Positions 7,582 to 17,821 of a stretch of 64,000 bases of DNA are shown here, piece by piece. The notes beneath the pieces were generated by a model. That model saw nothing but the letters and a program-made list of their open reading frames with translations, had not been told where the DNA came from and did not search any database. The translations under genes and the position numbers were made by a program. The stretch's first letter is position 1. Every line of letters begins with the position of its first letter. The DNA is taken from NCBI RefSeq assembly GCF_015767265.1, contig NZ_JADPIB010000005.1, positions 339,724 through 403,723 of the forward strand, in the 5' to 3' direction. Origin of the DNA: Aureivirga marina. GTDB taxonomy: Bacteria; Bacteroidota; Bacteroidia; Flavobacteriales; Flavobacteriaceae.

Positions 7582-8715
7582 TTATTCAGCTGGCTGTTGT
7601 TGCGTCACACAGTGAATCATTCCTCCATTTGCATAAACATCTCTAAAATCAATTCCAACTACTTCCCTATTTGGATACAAATTTTGCAATTTTTGAATCG
7701 CAACAGCATCATTTGGATCATTATAAATTGGAACTAAAACTTTAGTATTTGCGATATAATAGTTACAATAGGAACCTTTATATCCTAAATCTAAATTATA
7801 AGTAGTTTTTACATTATTTTGTGTAAGAGGTAATTTTACAAAATTATATGCAATTCCATTTTTATTTTTTGCGGCGTATAATTTATCAATATCTGACTGT
7901 AAAACATCAAATTCCAATAAATCATTATTATTCATGGTTACAATAGTTGTCGAATTTCCAAAACGAGCAAAACCATCAATATGTTGATCTGTAATTTCCA
8001 AACCTGCTTGACCTTCTAACCAAACAAAATTCGTAGCTCCTAAATATTTTGTAAAAATTTCTTCTGCTTTCTCTAAATTTAAATTCAGATTTCTATTCAC
8101 ATTTAAAATCGAACTTTTACAAGCCATCAATGTTCCATTTCCATCCAATTCAACGCTTCCACCTTCATTAATCATTAAATCTTCAAGATTAATTACAGTT
8201 CTATTCTGGTCATTTCCAATTTTTTGTGGAATTTGATTACATTTTGAAAATTCAGCTTTATTTCCCCAACCATTAAATCCCCAATTTTGAATTATTAAAT
8301 TTCCATTTTTATCGTGAACATAAATTGGTCCATTATCACGAATCCAAAAATCATCCGTTGGATAAACTTTAAAATCAACATTTGTCAAGTTTATTGAATT
8401 TACATTTAATAAGTCAATTATTCTATTTTTTTCAATTTCATTGTAAGCAATAATATGAACATTTTCACTAGAAACTAATTCTTTTGTCATTGCAATCCAT
8501 GCAGGATCTAAAAAATCTCGAAACTCTTCTCCGTATTGAAATTGATGTGGCCATTGTAACCAAGTTCCTTCATGAAGTTCACTTTCTTCAGGAAAAGTAT
8601 AAAGTATTTCGGTAGTATCATTTTGTTGATTTTGATTTGTAGGTTCTTGATTATCATCATCTTTACTACAAGAACTTATTAATGTTAAAAGAAATAGAAA
8701 AACTGTAAAATTCAT
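7582..8715 (-). CDS. agmatine deiminase / PAD_porph family lipoprotein
   Basis: This 377-residue guanidino-group-modifying enzyme of the agmatine deiminase family hydrolyses agmatine (or peptidyl-arginine in the Porphyromonas enzyme) to the ureido product and ammonia. The catalytic landmarks are present: WIRDNGP, EGGSVELDGNGT, TDQHIDGFARF, and the nucleophile C369 in NGGMIHCVTQQQP, the typical family end. Unlike cytoplasmic AguA, it starts with a lipoprotein signal (LLTLISSCSKDDD), so it should act in the envelope or outside. No carbamoyl-putrescine amidase gene is adjacent. The family is certain, but the exact substrate is not. Confidence 0.88.
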   Translation of the reverse strand: MNFTVFLFLLTLISSCSKDDDNQEPTNQNQQNDTTEILYTFPEESELHEGTWLQWPHQFQYGEEFRDFLDPAWIAMTKELVSSENVHIIAYNEIEKNRIIDLLNVNSINLTNVDFKVYPTDDFWIRDNGPIYVHDKNGNLIIQNWGFNGWGNKAEFSKCNQIPQKIGNDQNRTVINLEDLMINEGGSVELDGNGTLMACKSSILNVNRNLNLNLEKAEEIFTKYLGATNFVWLEGQAGLEITDQHIDGFARFGNSTTIVTMNNNDLLEFDVLQSDIDKLYAAKNKNGIAYNFVKLPLTQNNVKTTYNLDLGYKGSYCNYYIANTKVLVPIYNDPNDAVAIQKLQNLYPNREVVGIDFRDVYANGGMIHCVTQQQPAE

Positions 8716-8828
8716 TTTTTCATACTAAATATTTAAGGTTTTTATAATCTAATTATTGTTTTTTTAAATATTATAAAATAATCATATTAAATAATTAACT
8801 GAAAAAATTGTAATTTCTTTTATTTGAA

Positions 8829-8860
8829 AAAAAAGCTGTTCCAAATTGAAACAGCTTTTT
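8829..8860 (-). terminator. terminator of the T9SS-tailed protein gene
   Basis: The AAAAGCTGTT stem (8831-8840) pairs with 8850-8859, with a T-run on the minus strand. Similar stems recur at 9966 and 30108. Confidence 0.85.
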
Positions 8861-8868
8861 AAAAAGTC

Positions 8869-9858
8869 TTATTTGATTATCATTTTTTTATTTTTAATTC
8901 CTTTATCAGTCAGAACTTTAACTATATAATTTCCTGTTGGAAAATCACTGACATCTATTTGATTTTCTATCGTTTTAAATTCTTTCATTTTTTGCCCTAA
9001 AGAATTATAAATTTCAACACTTTTAATCTTATTTTTATTAGAATCAAAATTTAAAGAAATAAAATTATCAGCTGGATTAGGAAGAATTTTTATTTCATCT
9101 AAAATGTTTTCTTCAATTCCGATTGATTCATCATTTTTAGTAAAAGTAACAAGTGTGTTATTTGGAATCAAAGATTCAAAAGATAAAATATCTGGATTTT
9201 GCGTGATATTATGTACATCTGGATTATCAATATCACCATAAACATTAATAACATTTATAGTCTCATTAACAAGATTAACAGTTCCTAACATAATTGCATC
9301 ACCAGTAATAGGAACATTAAAATTATTATAAAGTAATTCTGGATATGAAACATTTACATCACCATAATATAATTGAATATTTCCAGAATTTTCATGAATC
9401 CAAAGCTGAAAATTGATATAACTATCAGCCAAATCTGGCAATTGAAAACCAGCATTTTTCCATTGCATTTTAAAAATTCTATTTCCAACTGCACCATTTA
9501 AAACATAAGAAATTGGTGATTCAGAAACGTTATTAGAGCCTCTATCAACTAAATCAAATAATGATATTCCTATAATAACTTCATCATTATTTCCTTGGTT
9601 TTTTAGAAATACCTGCCCCCCTGAACCATAATTGGTCAAATGAACTGATGTATATTCTTCATCGTTAATTGTAATTGGAAATCCTATAGGAATTTCATAT
9701 TCCAAATTGTCCCAAATTTCTCCATTATTAACTGAAATCGGATTATGAATAAAAGCATAATCATAAAATTCAACACTTTCAAACGTATAATCAACTTGTG
9801 CTTGTAATAAATTGAAAGTAAATAATAAACATAATGTAAGAGTAATTTTTTTAATCAT
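8869..9858 (-). CDS. secreted protein with type IX secretion C-terminal sorting domain
   Basis: This 329-residue protein has a Sec signal peptide (MIKKITLTLCLLFTFNLLQAQ) and a C-terminal T9SS type A sorting domain: ILPNPADNFISLNF, VEIYNSLGQKMKEF, IDVSDFPTGNYIVKVLTDKG and a basic KKMIIK end. The middle part (about residues 22-240) looks beta-rich and has IHENSGNIQLYYGDV, similar to segments of adhesin-like flavobacterial T9SS substrates. I recognise no catalytic motif. The protein should be exported and kept at, or released from, the cell surface. It lies among other envelope genes, each with its own terminator. Confidence 0.85.
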   Translation of the reverse strand: MIKKITLTLCLLFTFNLLQAQVDYTFESVEFYDYAFIHNPISVNNGEIWDNLEYEIPIGFPITINDEEYTSVHLTNYGSGGQVFLKNQGNNDEVIIGISLFDLVDRGSNNVSESPISYVLNGAVGNRIFKMQWKNAGFQLPDLADSYINFQLWIHENSGNIQLYYGDVNVSYPELLYNNFNVPITGDAIMLGTVNLVNETINVINVYGDIDNPDVHNITQNPDILSFESLIPNNTLVTFTKNDESIGIEENILDEIKILPNPADNFISLNFDSNKNKIKSVEIYNSLGQKMKEFKTIENQIDVSDFPTGNYIVKVLTDKGIKNKKMIIK

Positions 9859-9963
9859 ATTATTTAATTTTAAGATTTGTATTCAATTTACATAATTTAA
9901 TACAGATTAAAATGCATTATTTATATTTTTTTAACACATAATCAATTGAATACATTAAAAACA

Positions 9964-9993
9964 AAAAAGCTGCTTCCTCTTGGAAACAGCTTT
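9964..9993 (-). terminator. terminator of the DUF5694-like gene
   Basis: AAAAAGCTG (9964-9972) pairs with CAGCTTT (9987-9993), with an inner TTCC/GGAA helix. The A-run on the left is a T-run on the minus strand, just after the stop at 10030. Confidence 0.78.
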
Positions 9994-10029
9994 AACCTAT
10001 AAAATAAGGGAAAAAACAAACTGAATTTT

Positions 10030-11067
10030 TTATTCAAATTTCAAAAGCTCTACACTTTCAATTTGACTTAAATATTTTTCTAAAAACGATACATGAGAAG
10101 CTCCGATAATTACTAAAATTTTCTCACCAGAATAAAAAGTACTCATTCGCATTATATTTGCAACAATTTGTAGGTTTCTCATTTCCCAAAGTGCAAATCT
10201 TGCTTTGTCTGATTTTGATTTAAAATTCGTTTTCAACCAAAATTTCCATTGAACTTCGTAATCATTTTTTTTGAATTCATCACTATTTAAATATGTATAT
10301 AGATTATATAAATCACCTTTTTCAACTCCTTCTTTCTCCATTTCAAAAACCTTTTTAAAATGAGGATTCGCCATTAATTCTTTTGCTAAATGTTCATTTT
10401 CTTTCAGCTCTTGACTAAAAATTGGAAAGTGTTTATATAATAAAGTTTCATCTTGAAAATTGTCAATTTTCTCTAGTTTTTGCAAATTTTCCAATTTAGC
10501 AATTTCCATTCCTAGCGAATAAAATTCATTTTTCTTATTGTACGTTTTTGTGATTTTATCAACTATTTCTTTTGGAAGTTTACTTTTTAAAAGCTGTTTA
10601 TTTTGTAAATAATTATATTGTAATATCGCTGAAACTAAATCTGCTTTGGCAATTAAATTTTGAATTAATTCTACTCTTTCTAAATCAGATAAATTTTGTT
10701 TTTGAGTAAGAGTAAAACATTTTTCAGAAGCTATATTAAAAGAAATATCTAATTTTTCTTGCATCATTTTGGCAAATTTAAGTCGAATATTTCCTCTTGT
10801 AAACTCAAATAATGCATCAAAATGAGGATCTTTTCTTGATTTTAAATCATTCAAAAGTTCTCCTGACATCATTTCAAGTGCAATTGCAGAAAAATTATAT
10901 GTATCTAATTTGTCGATGACATTTTTCAGCATGAATGTTTCAAAGCCATTTATATTACTTAAATGCTGTGTTCCTAAAATTAAAATTTGTGTTTTTTTAT
11001 TTTCTTGAGCTTGATTTTTAAATGAAATTAAAAATAAAACGCTTAATATAAAATATTTTATTTTCAT
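10030..11067 (-). CDS. DUF5694 / TraB-TIKI-like secreted protein
   Basis: This 345-residue protein has a Sec signal (ISFKNQAQ). The start of the mature part reads QILILGTQHLSNIN, a Glu region reads ALEMMSGELL, and the end has ILVIIGASHVSFLEKYL. This spread GTxH...E...GxxHxxFLE pattern is that of DUF5694 and the wider TraB/TIKI/EreA-like fold, some members of which are metal-dependent hydrolases. The middle is helical and charged. The family name is a medium-confidence assignment and the substrate is unknown. The gene stands alone. Confidence 0.65.
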   Translation of the reverse strand: MKIKYFILSVLFLISFKNQAQENKKTQILILGTQHLSNINGFETFMLKNVIDKLDTYNFSAIALEMMSGELLNDLKSRKDPHFDALFEFTRGNIRLKFAKMMQEKLDISFNIASEKCFTLTQKQNLSDLERVELIQNLIAKADLVSAILQYNYLQNKQLLKSKLPKEIVDKITKTYNKKNEFYSLGMEIAKLENLQKLEKIDNFQDETLLYKHFPIFSQELKENEHLAKELMANPHFKKVFEMEKEGVEKGDLYNLYTYLNSDEFKKNDYEVQWKFWLKTNFKSKSDKARFALWEMRNLQIVANIMRMSTFYSGEKILVIIGASHVSFLEKYLSQIESVELLKFE

Positions 11068-11263
11068 CTTCTTTTATTAGTATTTTGGTTAATAAACAAA
11101 TGGAAATCTAAAATTGTATTTCCTTATTTACTCAGAAGATTTGAATAAATAAACCGACAATTTAAAACTTGTATAGCTATTTAAGTAGATTTATATAGAA
11201 GACTATTTAAGTTAAAAATTGTAACACTAAAAAAATAAAAAAGAGAAAAAAAATCTTAAAATA

Positions 11264-12349
11264 TTAATTTTCAAAACTTTCAGGAAGATAATATTTTTTA
11301 ATAATTTCTTGAACTTCTGGTTTTCCTGAAACCTGCCAACCATTATTATGCCCACTTACAAGTTCTGTAAATGAAACTTCCCATTCCCAGAAAAATCCGC
11401 CAGCAACCCAATCTTCATCCCAAAATGATTGATAAAAACCTTCATAACCATTATTTTGTGCTTGATGATTTACATTATTTCTACCAATAGGTTCTAATTC
11501 CCAAGCTTTCCAAGCAGCAAAATCGATACTTCTATATCCATATTCTGTGAATAAAATTGGTTTATTATAGCTACAAGAAAATGTTTTTAAATTATTTTTA
11601 ATTGGTTCAAAAGCTTCGACAATTTCTTCCACTTCTGGCGTTTTTTTATTTACAAGAGGAAAATAAGAATTCACACCAATATAATCTAATTCATCCCAGA
11701 AAGTAATTCCTTCATATTCATCCCAATTTGCTGCATATGTTAGTTTCAAATTTGGGTAATTTTCACGAAAATAAACAATTAGAGATTTAAAAAATTCTGG
11801 TCTTCTTTTGGCGAATTCACGTAATTCATTTCCAATAGAAAGCATTTTAACTTGTGGAAAATCCAAAGAAATTTTAGCCATTTCTTTGTATAATTCAAAA
11901 TATGTTACCTCAATTTCAAGCCATTCTTCTTCAGTTTCTACATAAAAATCTCCCCAAAAATCGTTTATATTATTAGAAAAATCTGTCAGAGGTTTTAATA
12001 AAATATAATCAATATTACTATTTAAAATCACAGGAATTGAAGCTCGAATAGTTTCAACATGATTTTCAATTGGAAATTCATATGGTCGAACAAGTTCTAA
12101 ATTATAATCAAATTTCACTCTTATCAAAGGAGAAATGGAAATCCATTTTGCACCGGTTTTTTTCCCCATGTAAGTCATATCATTTGTTCCATTATACAAA
12201 TAGCGAAATTGAAGAATTGAACCTCCATTTATTTTATTTTCAGTAGATTCTACAGAACAAATTTCTTCTTGAAGAATAGATGAATCTTCATCTTTTTTGC
12301 ATGAAATTAATACAAAAAGAGCAATTAAAAGATAGCTAGCTTTTGACAT
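11264..12349 (-). CDS. glycoside hydrolase, GH113-like TIM-barrel lipoprotein
   Basis: I chose the start MSKASYLLIALFVLISCKKDED because it gives a compact lipoprotein signal. The frame is open six codons further upstream (to 12367). The mature part resembles GH113 beta-mannanases and the TIM-barrel-like glycosidase group: LKPLTDF, IGNELREF with the probable acid/base Glu, DYIGVNSYFPL, and FTEYGYRSIDFAAWKAWE with the probable nucleophile Glu, then GFFWEWE. Both catalytic acids are present. The enzyme should face the periplasm or the outside. There is no SusC/SusD pair nearby, so it is not in a typical polysaccharide utilisation locus. Confidence 0.75.
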   Translation of the reverse strand: MSKASYLLIALFVLISCKKDEDSSILQEEICSVESTENKINGGSILQFRYLYNGTNDMTYMGKKTGAKWISISPLIRVKFDYNLELVRPYEFPIENHVETIRASIPVILNSNIDYILLKPLTDFSNNINDFWGDFYVETEEEWLEIEVTYFELYKEMAKISLDFPQVKMLSIGNELREFAKRRPEFFKSLIVYFRENYPNLKLTYAANWDEYEGITFWDELDYIGVNSYFPLVNKKTPEVEEIVEAFEPIKNNLKTFSCSYNKPILFTEYGYRSIDFAAWKAWELEPIGRNNVNHQAQNNGYEGFYQSFWDEDWVAGGFFWEWEVSFTELVSGHNNGWQVSGKPEVQEIIKKYYLPESFEN

Positions 12350-12403
12350 ATTTTGAATTGTTAACATCCATTTTGACGAAAAGAAATGTAATTATTTACA
12401 AAA

Positions 12404-12436
12404 AAATTCCAGAGAATTAAGAACTCTCTGGAATTT
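12404..12436 (-). terminator. terminator of the giant T9SS substrate gene
   Basis: AAATTCCAGAGA (12404-12415) pairs with 12425-12436, with A residues to the left that read as T on the minus strand, 33 bp after the stop. Confidence 0.8.
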
Positions 12437-12469
12437 GAATATTAAAAAAAATTCACTCTATAATTTCAA

Positions 12470-15400
12470 TTATCTAATTACTAATTTTTCTCTATACTGT
12501 CCACCTTTTCTTGTGATAAATTGAACTGTATAAACACCTTTTGCAAGATTAGAAACTTGTAATTTTTGAATATCTTCTTTTGTTTCTTTATGAACTACTT
12601 TCCCAGTAACATCAAAAATAACAACCTGATCTACAATTGTATTTGTATTAATTGTTACCTCATCAATAGCAGGGTTTGGATATAATTCAAAATAAGATTT
12701 GTAATCGAAATCTGAAACATCTAAATCATCCACAACTTGAACGATAAATTGACAAGAACTTGCATTTCCATAAGCATCAACAACCTCAACAGTAACTGCA
12801 TGATATCCTAATCCGAAAACAGTTCCAGCAGCTGGAGTTTGAGTTTTCGTAACACCTTCACAGTTGTCTAAAATTTCAACACTTTCCGTTAAATCAATTA
12901 AAGTATATGTAACACCATCTTCAGCTAAGATATTTTGTGTCTCAGGACAAACGATATTTGGTGCAACTGTATCTGTAATTTCAACATTAAAACTACAAGT
13001 TGAAACATTATCATTAATATCTGTAACAGTTAAAGTTACTTGTGTATTTTCAGAAATAACTGTTCCAGCTATTGGCTCTTGAACAATTGTAAAATCTGAA
13101 TTACAATTATCTACGATATCAAAATTATGAATTGTAGTATAATCAGGAATTGTGTAGTCACATTCGTTTTCTAAATCAATTACTTGATCTGTCATACAAT
13201 TTTGAATTATTGGAGCTTCTGTATCTTCAATAATTACTGTTTGAATTGCTGTACTTGAATTCCCATTAGAATCTACAAAAGTCCATTCGATTTCATGTGT
13301 TCCAGGAGTATTGAAAGTCAAGCTTTCTTGATCATGAGTTACAGTTACTAATCCACCACATAAATCTGGTGCATAAGGAATTTGAGTAACAGTAAATTCA
13401 CATTGTGCATTTGTAACAGGAATAACAGGAATCATAGGACCTTCTGTATCTTCAATAATAATTGTTTGGTCAACAGAAGTTGTATTTCCATTTTCATCTT
13501 CAAAAGTCCAAGTTATTATATATGTACCAACTTCTGAAATATCTAAATCATCTGTTGTAGTTCCTTCTACTTCACCAGAACAATTATCCATTGCTACAGG
13601 AGTTTCAATATTCACTCCACAACTAATATTTTGAGGCTCTAAGTCTGAAATTTGAGGTGCTTCATTATCATCTACAAGATTCACCGTTTGAACTGCTTCC
13701 ACACTATTTCCACTAGCATCAGTAAAAGTCCATGTAATTTGATATTCTCCATTTCCTGTGAAAGTTAAATCATCTGAAGTTTCTCCTGTAATCACACCAG
13801 AACAATTATCAGTTGTAGTTGGTGCATTTTCCATTGTATAAGAACAAGAAGTAGTGATCGGTTCTAAAGTAGGAATAATTGGAGCTTCATTATCAGTAAT
13901 TGTAATTGTTTGAGTAGATTGTACTACTGCTCCACTTACATCTGTGAAATTCCAAACAACTTCATACGTTCCAACACTTGTAAATTCCGTATCATCTGTT
14001 GTTGTTCCAGTAACAGTTCCATCACAACCTTCAGTTGTTGGGTTTGTTGTAAATGTATAAGAACAATTTGCATTAATAGGAGCTAATGTTGGAGCCGTTA
14101 AAGGCGTTCCTGTAATTATAATTGTTTGTACAGATTGATATTCGTTTCCATCTCCGATATCAAAATACCAAGTTATTGTATATTCTCCTGGAGAATGGAA
14201 ATCAGTTGTATCATCTGGTGTAACACCTGTTATTGTTCCAACACATCCATCTTCAACAACTGGAGCTTCTACTGCATCTAAAAAGCAATTTGCTTCTATT
14301 GTTTCTAAAGTTGGAGCAGTAAATTCTTCCACAGTAATAATAACTGTTTGAACAGACTCTACAATATTTCCATTTCCATCATCAAATGTCCATGTGATTG
14401 TATGAGTTCCTGCTGTATCAAAAGATGTCGCATCAGAAGTTTCTCCTGTAATATCTCCTGCACAAGAACCAACAATTACTGGTGCTTCTTCTACTGTATA
14501 TGAACAATTTGCATTAATAGTTTCTAAAACTGGAGCAACAAAATCACCTTCACCATTAATTGTAATTTCTTGAATTACTTCTTTTGTATTTCCATTTCCA
14601 TCATCAAATGTCCAAGTGATAGAATAATCTCCAACTTCTGTAAAAGATAAATCATCTGTTGTTGTTCCTGTAATTTCACCAGCACATTCATCAATAGCAA
14701 TTGGCATTTCTGTAATTGTTAAAGAACAATTTGCAACAATTGGATCTAAATCTTGTTCTTCTGGAGCTTCAGTATCTTGAATAATAATTAATTGTACAGC
14801 TTGAACAGAATTACCAATTCCATCTTCGAATGTCCATGTTACTTCATGAGCTCCAAGATCTGTAAAAGAAGTTTCATCTGTTGTTGTTCCTGTAATATCT
14901 CCTGCACATCCATCTACAACTACTGGAAATTCTTCAAACTCATAAGAACATTCCGCTGTAATTGGTGCTAAAGTTGGCGCAGTTAAATCTCCTGTTCCAT
15001 TTTCAATTGTAACAGTTTGTGTTTGTTGTACACTGTTTCCATTTCCATCATCAAATGTCCAAGTAATAGTGTGTTCTCCAACAATATTATATGTTAAAGG
15101 ATTTGTTGTTGTTCCTGTAATTTCTCCAGCACAGTTATCTGTCGTTGTTGGCATTTCAGTAAATGTATAAGAACAACTTGCTGTTATTGGTGCTAAAGTT
15201 GGAATTACTGGATCTGTTGTATCTTGAATTACAATTGTTTGTGATTGTTCAACAGAATTTCCATTTCCATCATCAAAAATCCAAGTAATATAATATGTTC
15301 CAGCTGTGTTGAAAGTAGTATTATCAGTAGTTTCTCCTGTAATTGTTCCAGCACAATTATCTGTTGTAGTTGGATTTGTTACAACTGTATATTCACATTC

Positions 15401-17821
15401 CGCAGTAATTATTTCTAGAGAAGGAATTGTAGGATTTGTATTATCTTCAATAATAATTTCTTGAACTACAGAAAAAGTTGTTCCAGAAGTTTCTTCAAAA
15501 TTCCAAGTAATTTGATGTGTTCCTGCACTTGTAAAGTTCGTATTATCTGTAGTTGTCCCTGTTACTGTTTCTCCTCCAACTGTTGTAATTGTTGGTGGAG
15601 TAGTATAATTATACGAACATTCAGCTGTAATTGGATCTAAAGAATAATTTGGAATTGCAGTTTCAACATCTGTAATATTTTTATAAACATCCGTATATGG
15701 CGTTGTAACACTATTAGCATACGTACTTCCTACAATAATTAAATCATTTAATCCATTTCCATCAATATCTTCAACAACTAATTTACTAGTATTTACTTCG
15801 TTTAAAATAGAACTTGATACATAATAAAATTTACCATCAATATTAGCATAAAGCTTCGTAAATGTAATATTTGAACTATTTCCCGTACTTGCATATCCTG
15901 TGATGATTAAATCTAAATCACCATCATTATCAAAATCTTTTAAAGCAGAATCACCTCTTGAAGCATTTACAACATGCGCTTGCTCATCTTCTACTAAAGT
16001 TCCTGTTCCATTATTTTTTAAAACAATCGTTTTACTTAAATAAGCAGAAGGGACATAACCGAAAACAATTACATCTAAATCATTATCATTATCAATATCT
16101 CCTACAGAAATATTTGATCTAAACATTCCTTCCCAAGATTCAGCTTCCGTAAATACTTCTGAACCATTATTTTTATAAAGCTTTGTAACTTTAATTGTCG
16201 CTCCATTTAAATCTTGATTAGTCTCTCCAGAAATTACAGCATCCATATCATTATCTCCATCAACATCTAAAAATGCAATTTCACCAAACCCTACATTAGG
16301 TAAATTTGTATTTTCGATTAAAGTAAATTCTCCTGAACCGTTATTTCTATATAATCCAGTAAAGTTTGTATTTGCAAATTGATTGTATTTTCCTGTTAAA
16401 ACAATGTCTAAATCATTATCTCCATCAATATCAACTAACTCTGTACTTCCTTCAAAAACATTTACAAATTCTGGTTGTGTTGCAGCTTCACTAAATGTTC
16501 CTGCTCCATCATTTAAGTAAAGTTTTGCGGTTAAAATTCCATTTGAAATTCCTGAAACAACCAAATCTAAATCGTTATCTCCATCAACATCTCCAAAATC
16601 TGCTGTTCCTCTTCGAAAAGCAGGAATATTATTTGAAGTATCTTCTGTAAATGTTCCAACTCCATTATTTTTATAAATCTTAGAAACAGTTGTTTCATTT
16701 GCTAATCTTCCTGCAACAAATAAATCAATATCTCCATCTCCATCAATATCTCCACTTGTAATTAATCCTTGAGAAACATCCACAATACCAGAAGCCATTT
16801 CTTCTAAAATAATTGGTGTAGGTGTTTCTACATCATCCGAAATATTATCTACGTCTAAAGTTGCTAATCCGTTTGTTGCTTCCCAAAAATTATAGTTTCC
16901 TGCAATTCCATTATCTCCATTTCTTCCAAATCTTTCTACATGTCCATCATAAACATCCCATTCTTCGTCTGTCAATGGCGTATCTGTTAAGACTATGGTA
17001 AGCAATTTAAACTCTTTTTGAGAAGTCTGATAATCAGGAACTCTAGCTCCATGTTCTGCTACAATTGTTGCTCCATTATGCGTTACTCTAGTAGCAGCTG
17101 TAAACGTATCTGTTCCATTTGGATTATACTGTAAATTTGTAATTCCTGTAAAAGCATCGAAATCTTCTACATCAGAAGCTGGAATTAATCCCATTAAATA
17201 AAGTTCTAAATCAGTAAATGGAACCGAATTTCCACCATTTGCATTCAAACCAAAACTTCCTACAGTATAGCTGTTATTTCCATTTTCAACTAGTGTGCTT
17301 TGTTTAAAACCTCCTAATTGTCCTTTTCCACTTCCTCCAGTATATCCCCAGTGACCTGGAACATCTGTTGTAAGAATATAATTTCCCCAATTATGCATCA
17401 ATTCGTGTAAAGCAGGTCCATTTTGAATACTACTTTTTGAACTTAATTGCATAATTGCTTGTAATTTTCCGTTTGATCCATGATTTCCTGAATTATCATA
17501 GATATTAGAGCCAATTCCTTGAATGTCGTTTGAAACTCCAATTAATTTTCCATAGTAATTTAATGTAGAGGGTACATTATCTTCGTTTAAAACGTAAAAA
17601 ATAAAATCAAAGTCATCTCCAAATTTTTGATATAAATCTTGGGTTAAAGCATATCTTTTGGTGTTATCTCCAAAATCATCATTTGCTTTCCAACTTTGGT
17701 ATTCTTCTGGGGTCATTTGTAGTGAAGCAACACGATTATTCGGATGCACCACAATAGTATGCGTTTGCGCTACTGCTACGTAGACAAATAGCATAAAAAA
17801 AACGAGGGTAATTTTTTTCAT
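12470..17821 (-). CDS. giant secreted metalloprotease-like protein with FG-GAP, Ig-like and HYR repeats and a T9SS tail
   Basis: This 1783-residue multidomain protein is exported by Sec and the type IX system. The order is: signal peptide (1-19); an N-terminal domain with the zinc motif HELMHNW (H139, E140, H143; H157 in GHWG is a possible third ligand); seven FG-GAP/VCBS-like motifs such as DIDGDGDIDLF, which bind calcium; eleven Ig-like repeats of about 74 residues, each with a paired-Cys pattern (AxCSY...DxCxG) and ITWTFDDGNGN-type cores; two HYR-type domains; and a T9SS sorting domain (LYPNPAIDEVTI to the end). It probably acts as a surface or secreted protease or adhesin. The peptidase family is not certain. 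The frame is intact over 5.3 kb. Confidence 0.88.
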   Translation of the reverse strand: MKKITLVFFMLFVYVAVAQTHTIVVHPNNRVASLQMTPEEYQSWKANDDFGDNTKRYALTQDLYQKFGDDFDFIFYVLNEDNVPSTLNYYGKLIGVSNDIQGIGSNIYDNSGNHGSNGKLQAIMQLSSKSSIQNGPALHELMHNWGNYILTTDVPGHWGYTGGSGKGQLGGFKQSTLVENGNNSYTVGSFGLNANGGNSVPFTDLELYLMGLIPASDVEDFDAFTGITNLQYNPNGTDTFTAATRVTHNGATIVAEHGARVPDYQTSQKEFKLLTIVLTDTPLTDEEWDVYDGHVERFGRNGDNGIAGNYNFWEATNGLATLDVDNISDDVETPTPIILEEMASGIVDVSQGLITSGDIDGDGDIDLFVAGRLANETTVSKIYKNNGVGTFTEDTSNNIPAFRRGTADFGDVDGDNDLDLVVSGISNGILTAKLYLNDGAGTFSEAATQPEFVNVFEGSTELVDIDGDNDLDIVLTGKYNQFANTNFTGLYRNNGSGEFTLIENTNLPNVGFGEIAFLDVDGDNDMDAVISGETNQDLNGATIKVTKLYKNNGSEVFTEAESWEGMFRSNISVGDIDNDNDLDVIVFGYVPSAYLSKTIVLKNNGTGTLVEDEQAHVVNASRGDSALKDFDNDGDLDLIITGYASTGNSSNITFTKLYANIDGKFYYVSSSILNEVNTSKLVVEDIDGNGLNDLIIVGSTYANSVTTPYTDVYKNITDVETAIPNYSLDPITAECSYNYTTPPTITTVGGETVTGTTTDNTNFTSAGTHQITWNFEETSGTTFSVVQEIIIEDNTNPTIPSLEIITAECEYTVVTNPTTTDNCAGTITGETTDNTTFNTAGTYYITWIFDDGNGNSVEQSQTIVIQDTTDPVIPTLAPITASCSYTFTEMPTTTDNCAGEITGTTTNPLTYNIVGEHTITWTFDDGNGNSVQQTQTVTIENGTGDLTAPTLAPITAECSYEFEEFPVVVDGCAGDITGTTTDETSFTDLGAHEVTWTFEDGIGNSVQAVQLIIIQDTEAPEEQDLDPIVANCSLTITEMPIAIDECAGEITGTTTDDLSFTEVGDYSITWTFDDGNGNTKEVIQEITINGEGDFVAPVLETINANCSYTVEEAPVIVGSCAGDITGETSDATSFDTAGTHTITWTFDDGNGNIVESVQTVIITVEEFTAPTLETIEANCFLDAVEAPVVEDGCVGTITGVTPDDTTDFHSPGEYTITWYFDIGDGNEYQSVQTIIITGTPLTAPTLAPINANCSYTFTTNPTTEGCDGTVTGTTTDDTEFTSVGTYEVVWNFTDVSGAVVQSTQTITITDNEAPIIPTLEPITTSCSYTMENAPTTTDNCSGVITGETSDDLTFTGNGEYQITWTFTDASGNSVEAVQTVNLVDDNEAPQISDLEPQNISCGVNIETPVAMDNCSGEVEGTTTDDLDISEVGTYIITWTFEDENGNTTSVDQTIIIEDTEGPMIPVIPVTNAQCEFTVTQIPYAPDLCGGLVTVTHDQESLTFNTPGTHEIEWTFVDSNGNSSTAIQTVIIEDTEAPIIQNCMTDQVIDLENECDYTIPDYTTIHNFDIVDNCNSDFTIVQEPIAGTVISENTQVTLTVTDINDNVSTCSFNVEITDTVAPNIVCPETQNILAEDGVTYTLIDLTESVEILDNCEGVTKTQTPAAGTVFGLGYHAVTVEVVDAYGNASSCQFIVQVVDDLDVSDFDYKSYFELYPNPAIDEVTINTNTIVDQVVIFDVTGKVVHKETKEDIQKLQVSNLAKGVYTVQFITRKGGQYREKLVIR
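13200..15636 (-). repeat. eleven tandem Ig-like coding repeats, about 222 bp each
   Basis: This part of the giant gene encodes eleven units of 72-75 residues with the pattern AxCSY..P..TDNCxGxITGTTTD..F...G.x.ITWTFDDGNGNS..QTI.I.D. The units are clearly homologous but diverged at DNA level, so the array is old and not a recent slippage product. The cysteines are strongly kept. Unit number could still vary between strains through recombination. Confidence 0.85.

Noticed and set aside
13200..15636. A regular repeat array that might suggest CRISPR or a tandem DNA repeat.
   Set aside because: The periodicity of about 222 bp is that of coding Ig-like domains in one open frame; there are no short identical repeats with unique spacers.
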